Assembly (NCBI GenBank): GCA_018257865.1
Contig: JAEUBA010000022.1
Coordinates: forward strand, 248,001-312,000
Reading direction: 5' to 3'
From: Stereocaulon alpinum
Taxonomy: Eukaryota; Ascomycota; Lecanoromycetes; Lecanorales; Stereocaulaceae
DNA: 64,000 bases
Below, one piece after another: positions 1 to 10,771 of this stretch (within the stretch, counting starts at the first letter, position 1; every line of letters starts with the position of its first letter). The notes below the pieces were generated by a model. It was given only the letters and a program-made list of their open reading frames with translations. It was not told the origin of the DNA and made no database searches. The translations under genes were made by a program, and so were the position numbers.

Positions 1-2106
1 TATCCACCTCTAGTCGATGAACTGGTTGGGCACTTCAACATAGCGTCGCTCACGTTCCAGAAGGTCATATCTACAGCTCTCCTCAGGGACATATGGATAC
101 TGCCGCAGGATCAATGTTATCATGCCGCTGAGATGGTCTTCGAGAGGAATCACAAAGAAGTGATGGGTAGATCCAACGCTCTAATCCAAGATATCCAGGC
201 CTATAATCAATCCATAATTGAGGAGTATCAACGCATTCTGTTTTCGCACATGTCTCATGTCCAAACAGTGGCGGATACAAGAATGGGTCCTCCACAACAC
301 CGTCAGTCCAGCTCATCAACCTCTAGAAATATTCACGGCCACCACCACCGGACTCTTACTGGACGCATTGTTGAGAATTCTCCTGCTACGCCCCTACAGG
401 TTGATGTTCAAGCAGCCCGAGGAATAGCTCACGCAGACTCTGATGGGCCAAGGCCATGGACCTTGTCAATTCCAGGCAAACAAACAGCATCGTATGTTGC
501 CGTGGCCTCTTCTCCTACGCAAGCCGGTGCCATGTCTCCATATGATACCACAGCTACCAACGGACTTTCCACTCCACAAAGCGCCTCTTTTACACAATCA
601 CCGACCCAATTGCAAGGCTTTCGAAGTCCACTTCTTTCGAACAATCATCCAGGTCAAGTACAAGCGCGAGGCCAACATATAAGCCAATCGATGCTCGGCA
701 GTCCGCTACAGTCCGGGAGCTTGTCTTCACATATGGGTATACCAGCTCGGCGACCAGCTCATATTCTTCCATCTAATGCGCCTGGAAGGCCCCACACTAG
801 CCGTCATCATCAACACCACCACCAGCAACGGGTTCTCGGTATACAACCTCAGCATTCTCTTCATGCTCAACCACAGAGTCATCAAACCCAGATGCACTCC
901 TTCTCAGTGCAGCCTGCGATCCCAAGTGGGGTCTCACCCCGATTGTCGGCCTCACATCCGGACCAATTCATACGTTTTGACCCTACCCTGCTTCCCTCTC
1001 AACCGAACCCAGACTCGTCCGCTTTTCATCAGGCCCATGTTAGCAGTCCACTACTAGCATCGATTGACCTCGAAGGCAAGCCTAGCAACAACATCAAATA
1101 TTACAGATTCGTCAGCCATGTCATTATGCCTACGAGGTTTATCAGCAGTAACAATAGACATGTAGGCTGGGACTTCGTGATGAAGAAGGGGCTCATTGAA
1201 TTACTTGCCCAAGATCAATCAGGATCATATGGGTCATATGCTACAAGGACCTTCGCAACGAAGTCCCGCATGTGTCGCGTGCGATGTGTCAAGGCGGATA
1301 AGCTTAAGGTGGATAGGTACAAGACGGAAGAGCTCAAGGTCCCGGAATTAATCTCTCAAAGTGAATGGGTTGTGGCGGACAATATTTGGCCAGGGAGTAC
1401 CGCCATCCTCCTGAATGGCACTGCTCTCGAGATTCGGAAAAAGTCCCATCACGGCAAAGACCTGCCTATTGACGCTACACGTTTCATTAAAGAGGGCGAC
1501 AACCACATCTCCACTGCCGTCATTGGCTTCGACAAGGACAACAACGCGCACTATGCCATCGGTATAGAGATCGTTCAGGTCACTGATGAAGACCAGATCC
1601 GGAAGAGCATCCCAACACTTAGGTGGCAAGACGCTAGGCAACGCATTATCGATCGGTCCCTTCATACAGACCCGGACGTTCAAGTCGTCCATTCACAGAT
1701 GATCATCGATTTGACTGACCCATTCACCGCTCGGCTCTTTGACGTACCCATCCGGGGATCGACCTGCCGTCACAATCAATGCTTTGACCGCGATGTGTTC
1801 TTACAGACACGCTCCAGCAGAAATGTATCTGAGCCGTGTGGACCTGATGAGTTTCGGTGTCCGATATGTGGAGCGGACGCCCGTCCACCAAGCCTTGTGA
1901 TCGACGGCTTCTTTGTTTCTGTGAGAGAGGAATTAGAGAGGAAAGGTCGACTCGACGCCAAGAGGATCGTACTACACGAATTGGGAGACTGGGAGATCAA
2001 GGAGGAGGAAGAAGCGACAGGAGAGCAGGGCGATGGAACAGGGAGACGGGTGTCTGTGGCTAGACCAAGTGCCTCTACTGAGGTGATTGAGATTGATGAC
2101 GACTAA
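1..2106 (+). CDS. SP-RING/MIZ zinc-finger protein, 5' partial
   Basis: The frame is open from the first base of the window, so the N-terminus lies upstream; 701 residues are visible. Residues from about 80 to 350 are low complexity, rich in Ser, Gln, His and Pro. A folded region follows (about 355-560) in the place where a PINIT-like domain would sit. Near residues 586-635 there is an SP-RING: CRHNQC (Cys-x-His-x2-Cys), then CPICGADARPPSLVIDG, the classic MIZ pattern. The tail is acidic and ends VIEIDDD, resembling a SUMO-interacting motif. Known for the family: Siz/PIAS-type SP-RING proteins bind Ubc9 and act as SUMO E3 ligases, mostly in the nucleus. No SAP domain is visible in this part. 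The domain call is firm; E3 activity is inferred. It is the last core gene before the island apart from the small gene at 2852. Confidence 0.88.
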   Translation, partial: YPPLVDELVGHFNIASLTFQKVISTALLRDIWILPQDQCYHAAEMVFERNHKEVMGRSNALIQDIQAYNQSIIEEYQRILFSHMSHVQTVADTRMGPPQHRQSSSSTSRNIHGHHHRTLTGRIVENSPATPLQVDVQAARGIAHADSDGPRPWTLSIPGKQTASYVAVASSPTQAGAMSPYDTTATNGLSTPQSASFTQSPTQLQGFRSPLLSNNHPGQVQARGQHISQSMLGSPLQSGSLSSHMGIPARRPAHILPSNAPGRPHTSRHHQHHHQQRVLGIQPQHSLHAQPQSHQTQMHSFSVQPAIPSGVSPRLSASHPDQFIRFDPTLLPSQPNPDSSAFHQAHVSSPLLASIDLEGKPSNNIKYYRFVSHVIMPTRFISSNNRHVGWDFVMKKGLIELLAQDQSGSYGSYATRTFATKSRMCRVRCVKADKLKVDRYKTEELKVPELISQSEWVVADNIWPGSTAILLNGTALEIRKKSHHGKDLPIDATRFIKEGDNHISTAVIGFDKDNNAHYAIGIEIVQVTDEDQIRKSIPTLRWQDARQRIIDRSLHTDPDVQVVHSQMIIDLTDPFTARLFDVPIRGSTCRHNQCFDRDVFLQTRSSRNVSEPCGPDEFRCPICGADARPPSLVIDGFFVSVREELERKGRLDAKRIVLHELGDWEIKEEEEATGEQGDGTGRRVSVARPSASTEVIEIDDD

Positions 2107-2851
2107 TGATGTGATGAGAATATGTTCACCTTATACAACATGGCGCTGGCGATATATAGCGATACCCTGCTGCAAGCGTGCATTCCGGCATTCCCAGGTG
2201 GCAAATTGTTGGCTTACGATATGGGGCAGCTTAGCTGGTGCTGGAAAGAATAGATATACATGGTATGCATCACTACGTATGTACTTATTAAAATGGACAG
2301 GTCCGTTGTTGGACAGCTTTCCGCGGAAATGGCATGCTTTCTTGCAAGTGACACAGTCCTCTAATACTATCGACGTTCTCGATGCTATCGAGCTCAACCG
2401 CGGCAATGTGGACGATCTAGATGTTCTACAGCTTCCGTGAGTGGTCAAAAGCTCTGGGCAATATTCACTCGTTACACCCCTGGGTGGCAATTTACCAACA
2501 GCCGCCTCATCAACGACCCTAATCTCGTACCTCTCATTACCCGCTCTCAAGTGAATGATGTTCCCCTCCCAGCATCGGAGCCCCCTCTCGCACCAGCGGT
2601 GAGGCGAATAGTCACTTCTGAAGCACGGTGTTAAACGCTAAAAAGATTGTTAGTGAACTCCACGATCACCATCATAGTCCCCTCCACGTCCCCGCGGAAA
2701 TGCTCAACTCAGCGATCGGGAGACTCTCACTTCAACACATGCATATCTCCACTTTCACTTCCACTCCGGTTACCACCACCCCTTCCACCAACTTATAACC
2801 CCGGCTCAAACTTTTGACACCCCGGTATCAAGACTTGATACCACCAACGCG
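2107..2851. other. Intergenic stretch with CT-rich promoter
   Basis: No credible gene is seen. The last 200 bp are pyrimidine-rich on the plus strand, and CTTATAAC near 2792 is TATA-like, about 60 bp before the ATG at 2852. This is the usual look of an ascomycete promoter and supports the start chosen for the downstream gene. Confidence 0.5.
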
Positions 2852-3455
2852 ATGGGCAACTTCAAAGAACGTGCCAAAGCACTCTTCTCGCCCAATTCCA
2901 TGACCTTCAGCTCAACTACAAGTCTCGCTAAACGCGCCTCGGACGACTCTCAAAGCACAACAGCCCGGAACTCTGGCTCATCAGTCCCGCATGCGTTAAA
3001 ACAGGCACAGAGTTGGACAAGCAATAACTCTTACGCCAATCCCCGTTCACCACGTCCGGAGGCCTCTCAAGGCTGGTTTGCCTCACTGTCACATAAACAT
3101 CGAGAGGTAAGTCTACTAGCTTCCCTTTCACATCCTTCTGATCTTGTGTTAAACCTTACATCGCTTAAAACAGCCCGCCCTCTTTCAACATGGCGACTTC
3201 GTCTACTACATGCCCGAAACAATCCAGCTAGGAGTCAAACGAGTGTACTGGGTAGCAGGACGCCTCTACGATTCCGAAAATGGCTATCATCGCTATTTCT
3301 TGCGCTATGTGGAGAGACCTGATGGAGTGGCTTGGGGGTGGGCTGCTGAGCCGGCATTGAGGAGGGTGGGTCAGAGGGGGATTACGTTAGGTGCTGTAAC
3401 GGATCAGCCGTTTGAGGTGATAGGACGTGGGCTCGGTGGCTTGGGTGTGCTTTAA
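2852..3455 (+). CDS. Small conserved-type protein, SH3-like pattern, two exons
   Basis: Exons 2852-3106 and 3174-3455; the intron is 67 bp (GTAAGT...CAG, phase 0). The product is 178 residues. The first 85 are Ser/Thr-rich and look disordered, opening MGNFKERAKALF. Exon 2 encodes a compact domain: FQHGDFVYY, then VKRVYWV, then RYFLRYVERPDG, then WGWAAEPAL. This order (GD-x-VY, aromatic strand, FLR, PDG, W-x-x-E-x-x-L) matches the small proteins at 9656, 17860, 21456 and 36886, and the intron falls the same few residues before the domain in all of them. The layout resembles an SH3-like beta barrel, which is inference. No signal peptide or membrane segment is seen. The biochemical function is not recognised. 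Translation continuity across the splice and the promoter context make it a real gene. Confidence 0.78.
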
Positions 3456-5559
3456 AGGGGGAAAGGGAGAATTGGCTTGGTGTGGTGTGGTATGAAGTTC
3501 GGTCTCAGCAAAGAATGGCTCAGCCTAAGCTGGGTGGTGATATTGTCGTTAGCTGGGTGTGTCGCTAGCTATGTGCAGAGAATGCAATAACGCCAAAATA
3601 CAAGCTGTCAATACTAAAATGCTCTAGCCATCATTCTCTGCCTGCATGAGGTTAAACGGGGTATGACCGGATTTTAGTGAACCCTTGAGTTCGTTCTACT
3701 GACCAGACTCATCTCTTCTTGCCAGCCAGTTGCTTATGTACAAACCTGACGACCACGCTGCTATCGCGTCTAGTCCTTGTCGAGCCTGAGCCTGGCCTTA
3801 GCAAGCCCGTGCTTGGTCCCACTTCGTCTGCCCCTGACTTTGCAGCAGTCGTTTCCGCCTAACCTCAACTGACTCCACTATTGCTTGCAAAGGCTCTAGT
3901 CCGCGAGGCCAGCCTTGAGAGGTAGCTTTAAGGTATCTTGTTTCTCATACCTCCCCTCATCGATGGCTCTTGAGCGGCCCAATCAAGTAGCTGCGTCACA
4001 GAGGGGTAGCCATCATCTCCCAACACGAGTCCGAATCATTGAATTCAGCTGGTACTCGTTCATAGCGGACTCCATAAGCCCCGCGTTTCCGAGGCATCCT
4101 CTCCTGATCATTACTCTCTTCAAGCCTTGGCTCATTGACTTCAAGTATGAAGCCATCGTCTTAGGGACCCAGTCTTACCCCAACACCAATTTTTATTTGA
4201 ACGTATGGTACCTCATCAAGTCTGGAATTACTCTTCAGGTGGGGTCTCGGGGTGAGGTCAACGGGCCACCTGGCTTTTCCCTTTTTGCCCGTCCACTACA
4301 TGAAGGAATCTCGTTTTTAATGGGTACCCGTCCGCAGGGACCCTTGCGGCGAGGGGTGGTCCATTTAGCAATTGGTGCTGCTGGTCGTCCGGCGTATGGA
4401 GAACAGCACCATTAACGAGCCCGGGTTGCAATGGTACCTTTCTAATACTGTTTGGGAACCAGTCCACAAACCCATGTCTACGATGTTTATGGGCAGCAAG
4501 ACTTTTTCTTGGCCGGCTATCCCGGCGTTCGGGTGAGGCACCATGGACGAAGTGCCAATGGCACTCAGAAAGTAGAAAGGAGAGTCAGGTGGTTGTGACT
4601 CAACGGCTCCATGGCAGACTTACTCTATGGGCATCTCTGTGTTGGCTAGTTGCTCAGCAAATCAATACGTGTGAAGATAGAATTGGATGTTTGGAGGATA
4701 AAGCAGAAAGCAAAGACTGAAAAGTCGAAGAGGTAAAGAGAACAGCTGCTCCTTCCTTTTCCAACAGTAAAGTAGTAGCAAAGTATACAGCAGTACCAAC
4801 GAACTAGCAAAGCACCTATCTTAGTCATCGTAGCTCGCCCTTGCACTTTCCTGTAAGCGCAGTACCTCGACTATATGGCGGGATCCGCCCTTTCCTGCTT
4901 CTGAACCCGCCATTTTGTGACATTTATCATTACCAGTCTCCTCTTAGCACCATCAACAACAACGCGTGAGTGTCTAATCGCTTAAAATCATGATTATCTA
5001 ATCGAAAATGTGAGATTACGATGTAGATAGTATCCAAAACCGAGCGAAAAATCCCTTACTCATACAAAAAATTGCCCGGCAACGAGACTTCAGTCTACTT
5101 CAGCTTCCAGACTTTCTTCAAGGGGACAAAACACACCACAACGGCATGTAAGCCACTCTAGGTATGTCTGACAGAGCTCGAAGACTATAGGGACGATCAC
5201 TAGCTTCTCAGTGCCCGCGCTGTAATTTCGAGCTGATTGGCGTCCCTCCAGTACATTGCAACAGCTCATATTAAGGCTGGGTGAAGGGCTTTTTATGTCA
5301 GGCAATAATGCCAGCAAGCCTTGTGTCTACTCCTTGTTCTGTACACGCTTCCTGGCTGTGGCATTGAGATACCCCGTAGGCCTGGCAAATAGTGGATAGC
5401 TCCAATTACGCAACATGAAGACTAGGGTAGCACTCATAGGGTGACACCCTAGTCTTTCAAACATTTCCACATGTCTCACGTCCTGCAATTGCTGTAGCAT
5501 CGATTATAGTCAACGCCCCCCTCCTCTTCCCCTGCGTTCGGAAAGTAGGCTCGCATCGC
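3456..5559. other. Gene-poor stretch at the left edge of the island
   Basis: No recognisable gene. A 166-codon open frame at 3915-4415 has no domain, mixed composition and no splice partners, and open frames overlap it on the other strand. A 75-codon minus-strand frame at 5090-5317 is likewise unsupported. Confidence 0.4.
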
Positions 5560-5975
5560 TCAGGGAACATTCAACGTCAATCTAGCGAAAATTGAAATGC
5601 CGTTCGCGATAGCTGTTTTGGCCATTTCAGGACCCTCTAAGTCGATGACGACTTTGTTCTCGGGAACGCGCTGGATCAATTTGGATACCTGCATTGGCAT
5701 ACTGCGCCTGGCCGAGCGAATTGACTGCTTCTACTACGCTCGAAAGTGCGTCCACTTTATTGTAGGGTTTCCCGGAAGTCTCCATCAATCTCAAGTGAAA
5801 GGGTATCCACTCGGTTTGTCCTCGTTGGCGTACACTCCCCTCTCTACTGTGGACTCGAGCAAAGGCAATAGTCCAAAAAGAAGAGATCATGGGAGCGATG
5901 AGTAACTCACGTCGCCTCCTCATGGCCCACAGCAGAGATCTTCTTGTAAAACGTCAAGGGTGATTTCGGTATTTG
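5560..5975 (-). pseudogene. Decayed two- or three-exon gene, unknown function
   Basis: Read on the minus strand. A piece with TFYKKISAVGHEEAT runs into a GTGAGT donor. After the acceptor comes RGVYANEDKPSGYPF, then a one-base frame change within CCTTTCAC, then HLRLMETSGKPYNKVDALSS. An intron at 5689-5737 (GTAGTA...CAG, 49 bp, phase 0) leads to the last exon, 5560-5688, which encodes VSKLIQRVPENKVVIDLEGP and ends ARLTLNVP-stop. Composition and splice sites look protein-coding, but the frame break suggests a pseudogene, or an assembly error. No family is recognised. The upstream limit is approximate. Confidence 0.4.
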
Positions 5976-7716
5976 GCAGACGGATGACAGCATTCCACGT
6001 TTGCTCACAATTTGTCAACTATCCTAATCAGCGTTGTCCGAAAGTCAATGCTCATGCTTCATAGAGCCCATGTGCACTCAATTACTCCTCACTGCCAAAC
6101 AGGCATGCCGAACTGGAATCCATGAAATCTGAATCATCTGACATATTGCAAATTCTTCGATCCATTGATGCTCTCTTATTGGTCGTACCAACGCAGTGGG
6201 TCACATGTCTCAGGACCAGTCTCATGTATCATTTGGTTGGTACCATGAGAGACAAGGTAAGGTATGATGAGGCCACAGCGACTATAGATCATGACAATAT
6301 TCAAATCAGGGTCAGAAGGGTTCATCCCCTAAACGTCTACGTCATCGCTAAAGAAAGCCATGTTCTTCCGGAAGGTTCCCTTTAGCAAAGCGAGCCCCTG
6401 AATCATTATCACCGTCTAAGTAAGGGGCGGCCTAGGGGCTTCAGGGTACTCGTTCTGGGACCCTTCTAGGGCGGTGGGACCTTTCCTTGGCGATGACGGT
6501 ACCGGCCAAATACTCTAAATGTCCACCCATAGGATGGAAGCCCATGGACCCCAAGAGGGAGCATTAAAGCTGGCTTTTTAGGCGACGGGATCACTCGCCA
6601 AAGATTGCCGGTGGGGGGTTTTGGAGGGCCACTTCTAGGGTCTTTATAGGGGGTCCTACGGGCTTCAGCGGTATGAGTGTACGGTTACGGGGAAACCTTT
6701 TCAGGGCTTGTCGACGCTACAATATCACTGCGCTTACTTCGTAACCTGCTGCGGTCTTTAGGCATCTTTCCACCTTTCCTTGGATACCGAGACCACTGGG
6801 TCGTTGATGCCATACTTTCAGGGCACTGAAAACTTATGGCGTTTCAGCAAGCTTGGAACCTTTAAGGAGGGCCGCAACTGAAATGTACGTCTCCATGAGA
6901 TCGAAAATCTTTACAACACAGAGACGGAGGACCCCAGCAACAAGGTCTTCTCAGCAGTCATTCTTATCAAAGTAAGATATCGAATGTTCAAGAATGGCAA
7001 CGGGACTTGGGCCATGTCCGCATTGAAATGGTTGAGGTGGTGATTTAACGGACAGCCGAGCGGAAAGACCAGGGCTACAAATCCAAACATTATTTGAGCA
7101 CAGATCGTAAATGCTCTAGAAGTCTGAAAGTATGATTCCGCCATACAACACACAAGGTTTGAGGCCGCCGTGAGTAGTGTAAGGAAGAATCGAACGTCTC
7201 GATTAGAAATGTCGAAGCGCAGTCGAATATCGCTTCAACGTCATTAGTGCTAAGGGATCTGGAAATAAACATGTCTCTTCAGGACACCCTCCTCACGTGT
7301 CACCGTCAAACGCACCGTCCAGCTTCCTTCGATTCCTAGGAGCCGCATCAAGTCTCATTTTCTGACAGCCGTTCTTATCTTGAGTCTGAGCGCTCTTGTA
7401 GTCAAGGTCTCCAACTTGTTCCACAGCCAGAAATCGTCAAGAGCGCGTGCCGTGGAGCCATCAAATTTTCGTTCGTTCCTCTTTTGCCTCGTGCAGCGTA
7501 TGGGATAGTTGCGTTAGATACACTAACTACGGAGACCGTAGCTACGTACTACCTATTCTCTCGATCAGTGCAGTAAAGACCTCGACAGAGATCCGTATTG
7601 GTTCGCGTATCAGGTAGCTGGGCAAGTGATGCATTCTTCACCATGATTGCTTCGGACATACAGGGTTTTGTACCTATATCCTTCTCAACACTGTTGACAT
7701 TCGTCTTCTCTTTCAG
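5976..7716. other. Stretch without a supported gene; degenerate repeat near 6420-6700
   Basis: An 87-codon frame at 6122-6385 and a hydrophobic 80-codon minus-strand frame at 6911-7153 cannot be tied to any family. Between 6420 and 6700 the sequence is rich in CCTAGGGG, GGGACCCTTCTAGGG and similar words. These recur near 12800 and 13080 and look like worn transposon DNA. Confidence 0.35.
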
Positions 7717-8097
7717 GCCCATAGCGCAGGGCTCACTTCTTTCATCTTTCGAGCCTTTACCCAGACCTGGACATACTCTATCGCCAGTCAGCTGGGCTTC
7801 CTCGCTGCTAATGGTTCCGATGACTTACCTCGACAACCCAAATTTCTGCCGCCGGACATGCAGCTCTTCTCGCTGGCCAGTATGATGTGTCTAAGGCCAC
7901 ATCGACAAAAGCAGCAACTTCAGCTTCAACTCACAGAAGCCAGTTTCCGTACTCGGCGAATTGGATTCGGGCCCAATCTTGTCGCCAACGTGCAGTTCAT
8001 AAGAAGCATACTGAACCTAAAGCGTAAGACCACAATGGCCGACAACGCCACCAGTGGGTATGTGTATGTCGACCGTGCCCACTGTGGGTTTCGTTGA
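7717..8097 (+). pseudogene. Exon-like fragment, unknown
   Basis: A pyrimidine-rich acceptor (TTCTCTTTCAG, ending at 7716) is followed by 127 codons open to a stop at 8095-8097. The first part reads AHSAGLTSFIFRAFTQTW, YSIASQLGFLAANG and RQPKFLPPDMQLF, with natural coding composition. After about residue 55 it becomes Gln-rich and less convincing. The same frame is closed upstream by stops, and no upstream exon with a fitting donor was found. It is best read as a relic exon; no family is recognised. Confidence 0.28.
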
Positions 8098-9415
8098 GAC
8101 AGTATCATCTCACATCGATGATATTCCGCCACTGCCAACTGCCTGGGGACTGATTGCAGACGCGGGCGTGGTAGAGCATCACATGTAGCTACCTCGGCTC
8201 TAGAGGGTGGGCAGCGCCGAGGAGCCACCAAAATACAGTCAGAACGGTTTCTTCAACTGCCTCAGGCGAGATATTGGGCTCTCGGAATCAATTCGAATAG
8301 GTCACCCAGAGGATTTGATATTGTTTTCTTACAGCACGGTATAGATTCCCCTTATCGAGTGTCTTGCGCGCCGAATGAGAAAGCCAACTGTCTAGGTTGA
8401 TCATGGTTAGCCTCATTATTTCTTATAGCCATCCGGGTTCTTTCTCCTAGTGTATATATAACGATTTCGGCTCCAGTGGTTCCATTGCGACGAGATCCAC
8501 GCCTCAACTCTCGGGTTCTTGTTTCCAAAAGCCTGACGCTTTTAGCCATCAGCAAGACTCTGCTTTATTCGACAGACAATCTATGAATGCGTGAGCTGCA
8601 TATTGGAGGCCATAAGTACTCTATAGCTGTACCGAGGCTCCCAATTGGAAACTGAAGCTCTACACCGGGTGGGCTTGACTACCTTTGGCAATGTTCTCGT
8701 GCTTTAGCTCCTCCATTCTTCAAGTATTCCTGATGTATACCCGCTTTTGGTAACCTTGAAATTCATGGTTAGCCTTCTCAGCTTTCTGTGGCGCCCTCTG
8801 AAGCCAGACAAGTGATCGAGTCATGCCAAGACTGGACCATACCGTGGATTTGTGATGGTAATCATGGGAACGGGCTCGAATTGAAGGCGGAGTGATCATA
8901 GGAGGCGATAGTGCTTACGGCTTATAGATCGATATCGTCGGGCAGACAAGCACAATCAAAGTAGTAGCCGCGCCAACAATGCATTCGGGTTTTGTTCTAC
9001 GTGGTGGATATCAAAAGGGTCAGGCTGAGGTTACGCTTCCAAAATAGCTGCCGTGTTGTCGAAGGCTGTTGTTGCGGTTTGAGGGGTCTTACGCCCTTCT
9101 CGGATTAGCTGATAGGTTGTGAATACGCGACAAGGCTGGCAGGGACCATGAAAGTGTCAGGCAGTGGACAGGAGGACGGCAAGGCATGTCTGGGTAAGTT
9201 GTCTTTCAGGCAATCTTGCATAGAGACAGTGAGCCGTTACGCGAAAACGGTCTTGGTTGGGTGCTACTGGATGTTAATGTGCTCAGATCCAGGCTGCTGG
9301 GAACCACTAAGTCCCCTCAAAGAGATGCCAGTGGTAAGTGTAGACGCCACAAAATCAGCATCGATTGCCTTGTTTGATGCTTTGGAGTTAGTTACAGCCG
9401 TTGTTCGAGGCGATG
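8098..9415. other. No gene recognised
   Basis: Only short open frames are present, including one of 104 codons at 9148-9462 that overlaps the regulatory region of the gene at 9656. No domain, repeat or RNA gene was seen. Confidence 0.35.
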
Positions 9416-9563
9416 TGACGTGGAAGAGAACCCTGGATTTTCCCGCGTGGACAGGGTGGTGAGGCACTGCAAATGCAGCTCTGCAGTTGACAAGTAAAGT
9501 AGTTGGTCGAAGAAATCTGCGGGACAGCAGATAAGACCAACCGAGCCTAGGGAGTTATATAAG
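9416..9563 (+). promoter_or_regulatory. Cassette A promoter: TGACGTGG motif and TATA box
   Basis: TGACGTGG lies at 9416-9423, 240 bp before the ATG at 9656. TATATAAG lies at 9556-9563. The same pair at nearly the same distances precedes the small genes at 17860 and 36886. TGACGT is the core recognised by CRE/bZIP-type factors; the assignment to a bZIP factor is inference. Confidence 0.5.
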
Positions 9564-9655
9564 GGCAGCACATATCGCTCAAATGCGAGTTTATTCGCAT
9601 CTTGCGGTTACCTACAAGAGCCGTCGAGATCTCAGTGTTCTACGATAGAGTCATC

Positions 9656-10112
9656 ATGCAGCGGTCTACAAGAAACCCAACATGCCCTAGCAAAAGAGAG
9701 GTGCGATTCTTAGAGCTGCAGTGCTTATGATCCGATGCTCGTCATTGTTAGATTGAAACTGACGGAAGAAGAGGACGGAGATGCAGACCATCAGGTCATC
9801 TGATCAGGACTTCATATCGGCCCATTTCGCCCCCAATAGATCGCAAAAGGTACCAGGTTTCCTTTCTCCCTCAATTGGCAACTCGACTGACATTGAACCA
9901 CCAAGCCGCCAAGAAAATATGAAAGTGGGGACCAAGTCTACAGCAAAGAAGAGGTAGACAGCCGTGGACATCCAACCTACAAAAGATTTTGGATTTGCTG
10001 CAAGAAATGGAACCACAAAACAGAGGAATGGTGGTACAGAATAAAGGATGCGCCCGGTGGGCGGAGTATAGGGTGGAAGTCTGAGCGAGCTTTGGCTGTG
10101 GGGAATCCTTAG
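9656..10112 (+). CDS. Cassette A small protein, three exons
   Basis: Exons 9656-9700, 9787-9849 and 9906-10112; introns of 86 and 56 bp, both phase 0, each with a CTGAC branch site about 20-25 bp before the acceptor. The product is 104 residues. Exon 1 gives MQRSTRNPTCPSKRE, and exon 2 gives a short polar linker. Exon 3 carries the domain: KYESGDQVYSKEEV, YKRFWICCKKWNH, EEWWYRIKDAPGG and GWKSERALAVGNP-stop. The intron-domain junction sits four residues before the aromatic that precedes the GD, exactly as in the paralogues at 17860 and 36886. There is no signal peptide or membrane segment, and the protein is rich in Lys/Arg and aromatics. The 660 bp downstream lead to DUF6594 gene A. Function unknown; an SH3-like fold is inferred. 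The donor of intron 1 (GTGCGA) is the weakest part of the model. Confidence 0.72.
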
Positions 10113-10771
10113 CTGCAACGAGAACGGTTATCGGCGTATCAGGGATTTGAGATGTACCGCAAATGTACTAGATATTGACCGTGTCTCAGGTCAAAGTGAC
10201 TGGTGGTGTGATGTAGAAGCAGCTGTTCGGCCAGTCAGCATGTGCATGAATGACCCCTTCAGTCGGCAGCTAGAATTTCCGGACTTGCGGGTCTGCGTGC
10301 CGACAGCTTTTTCACGTTATCATTGGCTCGGTGCTTTGGCTAGTTGCATGATACTAGTCTAACCCCCACGCAAGGACACGAAGGACACGACTCTTGTCAG
10401 TTTACGATCACAGATCCCTACCTGGGTCCTTCCCTTGATGTTGATCCGCTTAAAGATACCTTACGGTTTGGATCGATGGGCTTAGAATGCTACCTTTCCC
10501 GCCAATAGCAATCAGGCGTTGCTGTAACCGGAATTATGGGTCTTGTTTACGTGTCAAACCGTGCACCCTCATTTAGCCGTGTGGCATGTAATCAAAGTCC
10601 TGCGCGTTCTTCCCCGGCCACCCCTCCCAACTTTGAGTGAGGGTCAAAATCCCTCTAGTACTCAAAAGTTGAGGGTGCCTTCTCTGTGCTCAAAAACCAC
10701 ACATTATGTTAGGACATGCACCTAACTTCGCCGGGCCGCTCAGCAACTCTCTTGAAGTTTCTTAATGCACT
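10113..10771. other. Spacer between the two genes of cassette A
   Basis: 659 bp with no supported gene. It holds the 3' end of the small gene and presumably the promoter of DUF6594 gene A. Equivalent spacers in the other cassettes are 556, 521 and 399 bp. Confidence 0.5.

Noticed and set aside
3915..4415. 166-codon open frame in the left island
   Set aside because: No domain, uneven composition, overlapping frame on the other strand, no splice signals. Probably chance.
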